A program made the position numbers and the translations under genes. Shown piece after piece: positions 30,881 through 39,041 of a stretch of DNA of 39,041 nucleotides. The DNA is from Gonapodya prolifera JEL478 (lineage: Eukaryota; Monoblepharomycota; Monoblepharidomycetes; Monoblepharidales; Gonapodyaceae). The notes below the pieces were generated by a model. The model made no database searches, had not been told where the DNA came from, and worked only from the letters and a program-made list of their open reading frames with translations. The first letter of the stretch is position 1. Each line of letters starts with the position of its first letter. The stretch is taken from the NCBI GenBank assembly GCA_001574975.1, contig KQ965823.1:153648-192688 (forward strand), written 5' to 3'.

Positions 30881-33109
30881 ATGCGTACGGAACGACGGCG
30901 ACACTCCACTCGGATAGCTGCAGCTGCTGTGCTGGTCGCCCTTCTGGTGACCCTCGTCTCGTCAACCGCGACCCTGGTAAAACCTCCGTGCCCAGTAAAA
31001 AGCTATGACCCGAACCAGGACTATTTCCCAAACAAGACAATGCCCTGTAAGAGCGATGATGTTCAATTTTTTTCGTTCAGTTTCGTGAAAATCGAATCTC
31101 CACGTTCCACCCCTGTCCCAGTGTCGTCGTCCTATTGGACTATTCAATATTACAACAACTACAAGGTGTTGAAGAACACAGCGGCCAACCAAACATATGT
31201 CTTATGTGAGCTATTGTCCTTCAGTGTGGATATAAATACCCCGTCACATCATCGAATCATGGACAGACATGTGCAATACCCCCATTCCCAATGTCACTTT
31301 GTACCCTGGTGCCGGACTCTTCGAGATTCCATCATTTTTGATCGGAACCAGTAGTAGAACAATCCCGCGATATCTTGAGGTTTGTAACTCCACCATCTTG
31401 AGTTCCAAAACCTGCCCGTTCAAAATTCGTTTCCTTGAACAGCGACTCGGCCTGCGGGAGCAGATTCACCACGTCCCAGACCTTGAATTGATAACCTCAC
31501 CTTGTTTACTTGAACTCGCGAACGAGGGCTTCACAACGGGATTGCCTGCTGGCTGGACAACTGCCGGTGTGGACGTAGTGTTTGGCAGGGACCCGAACGC
31601 TCCTAAAGAGACCTCCGCTGTGCTGCCGACAGGATCAGTTATGGTATGTGTCGGTTGAATTTTTCCTGGGAGTTTCGTATGTACAAGATTATGCCCTTCA
31701 CACGCGCCATTTGTTTTCAGATTTCCGCCGTGGTGGAGGACAACCTACTTGCCAAGTTCGAGTGGATAAAGTTTATTTCGGCGTGGTTCAATCTGGAGGG
31801 ACTTGCGTCTCAGATGTTCTCGAATGTTGTGAACACTTAGTAAGTGTACACACGCGCACTCATCTTTCCAGAAACGATAAGCCATCGACTGTTGCCCACC
31901 AGCACGTGTAACTGGGTCACACTAAATCAAGTAACGACCGATTTTACGGCCATCAGGAGACCTGTCGTTGCGTGGGTTGGGCCTGTCGGGGATGGAACTT
32001 TTGTAACTTCGAACTACACTTACAAGTCCAAAGTTATCACCGATTCAGGTGAGTCTTCTGAGACACTGCTTTTGTGCCAACAGTGTGTCACGTTCCTTTG
32101 GCCGATGTCCAGGTGGAAAGCCCATCGTGTTTCCTACCCCTGTCAACCTATCAACCGTTCAGGCACAGCTTCTCCAAGCTGATGTTCTCATTGATGAATC
32201 TACGTTTGGAAAGTCTCTCTCGGATATTGCTTTCAGTTATGGACTGGACGCGAGTCAAGCAAACGCGACCTTCTGGGATTACGGCAAAATGTATCCGTTC
32301 CTTTACAACAGACGGGTGTACCAAGTCGACAAAGTGTTGAGTATCAATGGGCAGACTGATGGTAAGATTCTCTTTCGAGAGTACGGACTATCTCGGAGCT
32401 CATCAGAGCCGCCCTTCATTTGTGAAATTGGTCATCTTTCGTGCTAGACTTTGACCAATCATTCTGGGCGATGCCTGATTATGTCCAAGAAGATTTGATG
32501 AACATTCTTTTCCCATACATCAACCCGGCGTGGATATTAATTTGGCTCCGCAATGTAACTGCAGCTGGTGAGTGATTAAAGAATTTTCTTTATGTTACCC
32601 ATTCACGACCCTTATTTCCACCTACACTAGGCAAAGATGTGGTTTATGTCTCTTCGAGCAAATGTCCCGAAGGCAATACTTCATCTCCCTTCGCTTCGAC
32701 ATATTACGGTTCCAGTCCAGCGTGCCATACTCCGACCCTCTCGGCTCTCCAAGCAAACAGCGCAGCAATGGTTCGGGGACAGTCGGACGTGTCTGTGTCG
32801 TCTGCTGCCCCAAGCAGCTCTTCGGGCGGCGGTGGGTTAAACTTCACCGCGTTGATCGCCTCGCTTGCCACCATTGTCGCGCTCGGCGTGATCGCAGGGG
32901 CAGCTTTCCGATTCGTCCGACAGCGTAATCGTGATCGATCGTATTTGGAGAAGCGTGGGATCAATTTGGGGCCCATTGCGATCAGCGAAGGACCTGGAGG
33001 TGCGGCGTTCACAGTGGAGGCGCACCCAGTAGCCCCTGTGAGCGCGGGTGCGTGGACAAAGATGGAGGACGAAGCGGATGTGACGGATCAGCGGTCTGGC
33101 AGTGTCTAG
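30881..33109 (+). CDS. Secreted, membrane-anchored periplasmic-binding-protein-like protein
   Basis: Eight exons: 30881-31205, 31267-31379, 31443-31643, 31721-31839, 31903-32048, 32113-32361, 32448-32567 and 32631-33109, in frame for 583 residues; all introns are GT-AG and 61-86 nt. Residues 1-30 form a signal peptide (basic start, then AAAAVLVALLVTLVSS). The ectodomain carries NYKVLKN, NVTLYPGAGLFEIP, PRYLERLGLREQI, LITSPCLLELANEG, EWIKFISAWFN and PVVAWVG, the pattern I associate with eukaryotic TroA/periplasmic-binding-like proteins of zoosporic organisms. A Ser/Gly linker precedes one transmembrane helix at about 498-520, then a basic stop (RQRNRDRS) and a 60-residue cytoplasmic tail: type I topology. 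A ligand-binding or nutrient-sensing role at the cell surface is inferred; the ligand is unknown. Several Asn-x-Ser/Thr sites fit secretion. Confidence 0.75.
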
Positions 33110-33358
33110 ATGGGTTGGGGGTGTTCGTTTGGCATTCGTAACTTCATGGTGGATCTCATTTCCTCCCACACATAAGTACTTTTATATCAGTTTGGTTACC
33201 TTGCTAGTGTGTTCGATATATGCACAATTTTGCGTGCACGATTTCAAAGTGCCAAGCGATCTCNCCCCCCCCCCGCCACGCAAAAATACCCACCTTGCAC
33301 GGTGGCTCATCTGCCTCTAACTTGGGGGCTGATACCAGCCTCAGGCTGGAAAGGAGGG

Positions 33359-34461
33359 TCAGTTCGGTGGAGATGATGGCGGCGGGAGGGGTACACTATG
33401 TAGTTGGTGCAGGGGATGATCCCACATCAGAATCATGTCCACCAATCGTGTGCGACGACAGATGTCCGTCCTCTTGGCCAAGGTGACGATCTCATCCCCG
33501 ACCCCCGCGAACTTACTCAACTTGTGCAGTGATTCCTCGTTGACCTCTTCTACGACTGCTTGAGGACGTTGAGGCGTCACGGAAGACCATTGTGCAACCT
33601 AACAAAAAGTGGTCGTGCATCAGTGAGATCTCATCCCCGTATCACTCCAATCCCCGACCCAGTCAAATTACTTACGTCGCGCAATGGTTCCTCAGCCTCT
33701 TCGTCCTCTTCTTCCATGATCGCACCTAGCGACATCGTTGGAGTGGCATTGAGGGTGGCCTTGGTTTCGTTCGCGAGGGCAAGGTCCTACGCGTGATCGG
33801 AGCGCACGGCAATAATTGATGAAATCGTGAAAACAAAGTATGAGATATGCACGTACCTTGGCCTTATGAAAGAACGGATTGGCCGGTGCTGATGCTGCCC
33901 GTGCCTGAGATCAACGCGAAGAGGTCAGGTTCATGCACCAACTCAATCCAAAACAAGTTCGCACGTAGCGAGAACTGACGACAAATTCATTGATCTCGTT
34001 CCGTCTTCCGCGTCGGCAACAATTCCTCCTCCCACACGCACCTCAGTCTGCTCGCCCAACGACATCACTGGGGGCTCGGCCTGACTCCTCGATCCTTCAA
34101 GCTCCACGGCGACTGTGGCAGCCTCCTATTCCGAAAGGAAAAGAGATCTGATCAGCGTCAATTCAGCGCGAAGACACATTGATTTCTTACCTGCTCCTTG
34201 AACATCGCACAGATGAGCTCCAACTTTCCTTGCACTCGAGGAAGTCCCTTGCTCCCACGGAAGTCTGGTCTCCTCCACCATTTCCTGATAAAAATGGAAC
34301 TCAATGGGAAGCAAATGCATGTCCCCCGTAAGAACAAGAGAGTGACTCACCACAATGAAATGATTGTCCTCCTCCAAGAAAGTCGTGGATAGCGATGTCG
34401 AGGTGGCTTCTTCTACCGCGATCTCCAGGTGTTGGTTGACTGAGGTGTTCTTGTTCTTGCG
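33359..34461 (-). CDS. Acidic multi-exon protein, 5' end unresolved
   Basis: On the minus strand, exons 34461-34351, 34284-34191, 34125-34042, 33904-33857, 33786-33676 and 33598-33359 are bounded by good GT-AG signals. Five of the six are multiples of three and all splice in phase 0, as if built from symmetrical exons. Readable segments include SVNQHLEIAVEEATSTSLST, KLELICAMFKEQ, EAATVAVELEGSRSQAEPPV, SAPANPFFHKAK, GAIMEEEDEEAEEPLRD and VVEEVNEESLHKLSKF. PVMSLGE and PTMSLGA recur in separate exons. The 94-nt exon 34284-34191 breaks the phase: its two ends lie in different frames, implying a one-base indel or a non-canonical splice. Upstream coding-looking frames continue past 34461 (for example RYRVLDSSRHWIFNDRTLTK near 34800), but exon joins there are ambiguous. 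Family not recognised. Confidence 0.5.
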
Positions 34462-36040
34462 CTACGATAGGCGTCCGAGGGAGAATTTTGTTAAAACGCC
34501 AAACGGGCCGCGTCTCGGAAGAGAGTTTCCGTCCGTTGGATTGTTGACCGGTGCTGCTTCATTTGGTTGAGTGGGACGACCGTTTGCATGGCATGGTGCG
34601 CTGGATATCGGTGAAGAGACGAGAGTTCGAAGACATGGTGTGTCGCTGATGGATGTGTGATGTCTTGGAACGCGGGTACCGAGTCAGATGAGACAGTTGA
34701 ACGAGATCGAAACGATCGTGAGTCCGTTAGCGATCGCCAAACCATCATCGTGGGTGACGTAAAGAAAACTCACGATGAATAATAATCCTTTTGTGAGAGT
34801 GCGATCGTTGAAGATCCAGTGGCGCGATGAGTCGAGAACACGGTAACGACGATCGACGGGCTTCAAGTCGCGTAACGTACTTGGTAATGAGCCGAGCGGC
34901 CTGATGGAGAATCGGCCCGGTTTGATGAGTTGATGGATGGTGAGTTGATGATGGGATGAACTCGGAGATGGCGACGTATGGCGGACTCACAAGGTAGATG
35001 TCACTTTGCGAGGGTCCAAGCGAGTGATGCGATGTAATCTCGATTTAGTAGAGAGCGGAATCGTTCAGAGTCGCTGTTTGGATGGAATCCTGGTGGGTGG
35101 TGACCAAAGGCTCAGATATCAGAGAGTTCCAAGAATTCTCCGATAAATCAAAGTCCCGCTCCACGAAATTTGAGCTTCATTTTTTGCGATGGGTAGAGGT
35201 TCAAGGAAGCTCGTTTCCAGGAGACTGCTGACGTCATTCAAAATGAAACGGCTTCTAAGCACGAGCCACCTGGGCGCACGAAAGCTGATTTCGGGTTCGC
35301 GAGCGATTCCTCTCCAGACAATTCATTTACTTCGATCAAATTCAGCTGTCTCTTGGCATCCAAGAAAGAATAAACTTTGCCACAAAAGAAGTCGCGGTAG
35401 AACATTCCCATAAGTTGAACGGCCGCGGGCGACATCGAGCTTCCTGGAAATGATCATTTCGGGATCATAATTGAATGCATGGCTAATTCATCGTGTGCTT
35501 TGCTCTGACTTAATCGGAAGCCTCGTTCAGATTCTGTTGGATTTCTTGGGATCCTCACCCATGCTGGGCGAGAGCGGGGGGACCGTTCGCCCACTGTCCG
35601 GTGACCGAATTAACAGACCGCGTTTCAAAAAGTGTCCAGGCCGTCACCGGGGGAATAGCTCATGGGCATAGAGTTCAGGAACGGGTGGAGCGTTGACAGT
35701 TGTTGACAGGGAGACGGCTTGAACACGCCCAGCACTCGATGACAAGATTCCAGGCCGACAAACAATAGGTTTTCCCCGCGATCGTCACAAATTCACCATC
35801 TGAAGCGATCCATTCGGATGGGAGAGAGGCCCACTTCGGAAATGTTCGATGTAAGCTTGCCTACGCTCGACGATTTGGACGCAGGGGAGTTCCAGGGCTA
35901 CAGCCCTCGCAGAGACTTCTCAGGCGACAAGTCCTCGAAATGGCGATCAACACTATACATTCCTGAGCGTGCGCGATTCTTTCCATCAGTCTTCGTTCTT
36001 ATGTCCGCACCGAGCTTGAAATAAAGCCTGGAGCGATGGC
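34462..36040. other. Poorly resolved region; possible 5' exons of the minus-strand gene
   Basis: Up to about 35000 several minus-strand frames look coding with plausible donors (GTGAGT at about 34775 and 34990), probably the 5' part of the gene ending at 33359. Between 35000 and 36040 I see no convincing gene; a 65-codon minus-strand frame (35238-35435) and a short plus frame (35818-36024) have no family match. A TGACGTCA palindrome lies at 35229-35236. Confidence 0.3.
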
Positions 36041-36416
36041 TTGCGTGGAGACTGCCTTCCGCCTGCGGCAGCACAACAAACATTCATGTGTTCCTCCGAA
36101 AATGAAAGCCAAGCATACCCACGCGACCTCATCGAAAGGGCATTTGTACCTCTTTGGCGGTACCGAGGACTAAAGTTTAAGACACCAGGCATCGCCACAG
36201 GACTCGGGAGATGCCCACCTATAAGAACCCAGCACCAGCTGCAGAATGGCGGGTCGAAGACGACGGGGTCGCTTGGTGGGGGACGCAGAAAGTGGTGTTT
36301 GGTGGGGTGCTGGTGGGCTTGGAGATCATCTCGAGGAGAGCATTTTAACTGTCGGATCGGTTTTATCGCCACCACATCTGACATTATGTCGTAATCCAAC
36401 ACCTACCACCGAGCAA

Positions 36417-36876
36417 CGTGCGCGGATTCCGAGGGCAAGAAGCACTGTGCTCACTTCTACTGCCTTTACTTCCAGAAGGTGAGAATCGAACGTCGTGAAC
36501 CCCAACCACCCCTGCATGACCACTCATGAACATCACTCTCCAGGACCAAGTCATCGCCGGTCTCTACAGCTTTGGCCACCGCCACGACGTCGAATCTGTT
36601 GCCATCTGGACGACCGACGGCGCCGTGACCCACGTCGGGGCAAGCGCGCACGGCGACATGAACACACGGGCGTTTTCCGACATCGGCAAGCAAGACGGCC
36701 ACGCCAAAATCGTGTACCACAAGGACGGGATCCAGACGCACGCGTTCCGATTCTCCAAGAAGGGCGAGAGGGCCGAGAACAGCTACGACACTTTCGTGAC
36801 TCCGCCGCTTGTGGATTGGGATCGGATGGTTGGGGATGGGCTGGATAACCCTACGTTTACTTCGTTGAGTGCTTGA
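36417..36876 (+). CDS. NPP1/NLP (necrosis-inducing-like) family gene, C-terminal part; possibly broken
   Basis: The last exon (36544-36876) carries the family hallmark heptapeptide region as GHRHDVE, where GHRHDWE is canonical, followed by the expected spacing of an SAHG motif, KIVYHKDGIQTHAF, AEN and LVDWDRM. A 65-nt GT-AG intron (36479-36543) connects it to an upstream exon ending in YCLYFQK, at the place of the family's W-Y-F-x-K-D segment. A weaker family-like stretch lies at about 36150-36300, but stop codons and the lack of clear exon joins prevent a full model and no signal peptide was found. NLPs are secreted proteins that, in plant-associated fungi and oomycetes, can damage dicot plasma membranes; many relatives are non-toxic. 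The Trp-to-Val change in the core motif and the unclear 5' half suggest a non-toxic variant or a decaying gene. Confidence 0.65.
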
Positions 36877-37370
36877 GTGAGCTCTTGTTTTCATGGCCGG
36901 CTCGGGGCGCTCGAAATTCTGAACCGCACCTGGAATCTATTTATTGTTTTATTTATTTTGGCTGCGGAACCGCTATTTGATGAATTACATACACTTCTTA
37001 CGTTGTTCTTAATCCGAATTCAAACTGTGCAGACGACCTCACTCGGAGCTCTGTGCGTTTTGAGTTGAGAGACTAGTCTGGCCAAGGACAGTTGATCCCG
37101 CTTTAGACCGGCGAAGCAACATTCAAGCATCAGCACTTCTCCACACCAACAATGGAACCAACGAGCTCAGCTCGCAATCCGCAAATCTGCAGTCCATGCC
37201 AGAAAACCTGAACTCATCTGTCTGTGAGTGTCTGTGTGTCCCTTCCGGCTGGTCCCTTCCGGCTAGTCCCTTCCCGCGTGGCGCAAAAGCCTCTTTGTTA
37301 TTGACGTTGCCCCCATCCTTCTTGACTCAACATCGAGCCCGGGAACATCGATCGACGTTCTCGGTGGACG

Positions 37371-38579
37371 ATGGACTCGAACGGTGTTGCGCCCGGGGAC
37401 GATGGCGGGCTTGGCTTGCAGGTTATAGCGAACTCTATCGTTTTGGCAAGGTAGGTTCCAACAGACTTCCCCCGCCCAACTGTATCATCAATCTCACTCC
37501 CGATCTTTCGTTGGTCACAGCTTCGTCTCCCAGGTTGTCGTTCTGGTGACCTTCATACCGGACCTGCAGGTCTTTCCCGTCTCTCTCCGAGTGCTCAGCT
37601 TGGTTGCAGTCGGGTTCAGTATGCTTTCCGCTCTGGCAGTATTTGTGTCGAATAACTATGCTTGCAACCCTGTCGTTGGGTGAGTGCCGATCCTCTTTCA
37701 CTTATGCAATCCGGCCCTTCATGAACAGTTCACCTTGTGCGTCCCTTCCAGGATCGGATGCACTCTCTTCCTGATCGGAAGCCTAGGCAAATGGCTGACC
37801 TACGCACTGAGGATCTGGATGTTGACCTACAGGCGAAATATCGTGCTCCTAGTCTTGATGGGAATTTCAATCCTCCTTACGACAGCCTCGTTTCAATGGT
37901 AAGTAACACCAACGTACGGCCCTTCATGTCCAAAAAACCTGACCACCCTTTCGCAACAGGTGGTGCTCCTCGGTCACCACACTCCGCGTCGCCCCGCGGT
38001 TATGCGCTCCCCTTGACAACCCCTTCACAGACCGGCTCTCGTCAGGAGCAGTCGCAACGCTCAATCTCTTGTTCATCGCGCTTCACGTGTACTACATGCG
38101 GGACTTCTTCCGCGACGCTATCAGAGGAAAGCGGGATCAGAATGGTGGCTTTATACTGAACCCGTCTGAAAACAAGCGGCTTCACGCAAGTCTGCAGCTC
38201 TTTGCGAGCAGCATTCTGGTGATGCTGTGGGATGTCATTCAGTACATCCTCAAAGGATTGACAACTGTGAGCTATGATGAGTGTTGTAACTTCGCATCCA
38301 AGTTGCCCTGATCCCACGTCTGTTGTCCATTTCGCCACCAAGTCCTCCTCTTCCGCCAACTCCGACCCCCTCTTATTCTTCGCTTTCGTCTACGGCGGTC
38401 AAATCCTCTCCGACCTCATCTACTGCACGTACATGCGCCGATTTGCAAACGAGCAGCATCACAGCGCCAAGCAGGAGCAGGAGCTCGCAGCTGCCCCGGT
38501 TTATCCCACGCCATCGGCAGGGTATTTACGTGAGCGGTACGAAACCAACAGGTTGGGCGCGTTTAAAGAAAAAATTTAA
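37371..38579 (+). CDS. Seven-transmembrane protein, function unknown
   Basis: Five exons, 37371-37450, 37521-37679, 37752-37898, 37960-38266 and 38343-38579, give 309 residues; introns are 61-76 nt. The ATG precedes a short acidic N-terminus (MDSNGVAPGDDGG) and hydrophobic helices follow: around VIANSIVLASFVSQVVVLV, LSLVAVGFSMLSALAVFV, GCTLFLIGSLGKWLTYALRI, IVLLVLMGISILLTTASF, AVATLNLLFIALHVYYM, LQLFASSILVMLWDVIQYIL and LLFFAFVYGGQILSDLIYC, then a charged cytoplasmic tail (about 40 residues). Seven helices with an outside N-terminus is receptor-like, but no GPCR class motif (DRY, NPxxY) is visible. The last acceptor (38342) was chosen because the earlier AG at 38302 would give an immediate stop. 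Role unknown; a surface sensor is one possibility. Confidence 0.75.
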
Positions 38580-39041
38580 ATCTGATTCAACTTGCAACCC
38601 AAACAATTTTTCGACTTACAGAGATATTCCACGCGAACATGATATGAATGATGATAATGATTATGACGATGTTGTTGTTGTTGACGAATGATTCCTTTTG
38701 TTTGATTGTGCTTCTGGGTGGTCCCCAATCCGTAGCAGCACAGAGATGAAGAGGAATATTGTATCATCTCTGCTTCACTACGAGAATGGAGTCATGCACG
38801 GCGTTTTGTCGGTCCAAAAATCAATTCGAGGGTGCAACAAAGTTGGTGAGTGCCCCACACCTGCAACTCTGTGTCAATCTCTGTTCCACCCCAGCTTCGA
38901 CGACACGCACGACATTTGTCAGCAAAACGCTATTTCATTAAAAGCCTACAAATGCTCAATATCGTTCGTACAAATAGTAGTTTTATCACTCCCATCACGC
39001 CCCACAGCTTTCAGATCCACTCTTTTCCGCACTCCCACCCC
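38580..39041. other. Downstream spacer with GAT/GTT microsatellite
   Basis: No gene recognised. Short GAT- and GTT-rich repeats occupy about 38644-38688. The final 100 nt are CA/CT-rich and may lead into a gene beyond the window. Confidence 0.45.

Noticed and set aside
35986-36402. 138-codon minus-strand frame opposite the NLP region
   Set aside because: No family resemblance, and it is antisense to sequence with NLP-like features.

Overview
This is a eukaryotic, fungus-like window. Most genes are split by short GT-AG introns of about 50-110 nt, there are no operons, and the recognisable families fit fungi: a PLP serine/threonine dehydratase, the cytochrome oxidase assembly factor COA6, a C2H2 zinc-finger regulator, F-box and KCTD-type BTB adaptors, and an NPP1-like protein. 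A single-pass periplasmic-binding-protein-like gene and a large F-box family suggest an early-diverging, possibly zoosporic, fungus; that placement is inference. Gene models were built by hand from reading frame, splice consensus and family resemblance. No database search was run.

Layout. 1-4.5 kb: a transposase-like fragment at the left edge, a five-exon serine/threonine dehydratase, a broken BTB gene, and a divergent pair of mitochondrial genes (COA6 and a His-rich membrane protein). 4.5-8.5 kb: an intergenic stretch with duplicated TGACGTCA-bearing segments, a truncated F-box gene, and a zinc-finger gene whose second finger is built across two micro-exons. 8.6-12.2 kb: gene-poor repeat-derived DNA, including a 2.2-kb stretch nearly free of CpG. 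13-24.4 kb: an array of eight F-box genes of two types (A and B), of which only three are intact (A1, B1, B4). 24.9-28.7 kb: an intact KCTD-type BTB gene paralogous to the broken copy at 2.0 kb, then a multi-exon gene whose 5' part looks PWWP-like and whose 3' part is long and disordered. 29-33.1 kb: a coiled-coil protein and an eight-exon secreted/anchored binding-protein-like gene. 33.3-39 kb: an acidic multi-exon gene of unknown function, an NPP1/NLP-like gene with a changed hallmark motif, and a five-exon 7-TM protein.

How it fits together. The central region is a birth-and-death nursery of candidate ubiquitin-ligase substrate adaptors: F-box proteins (SCF/Cul1) and BTB proteins (Cul3) with many decayed copies, next to repeat-derived, CpG-depleted DNA. 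I see no unmistakably new multi-gene system. The most novel-looking elements are the F-box B family (N-terminal F-box plus a C-terminal domain I do not recognise, with two conserved introns), the CpG desert, the micro-exons, and COA6 with a roughly 150-residue insert between its Cys pairs.
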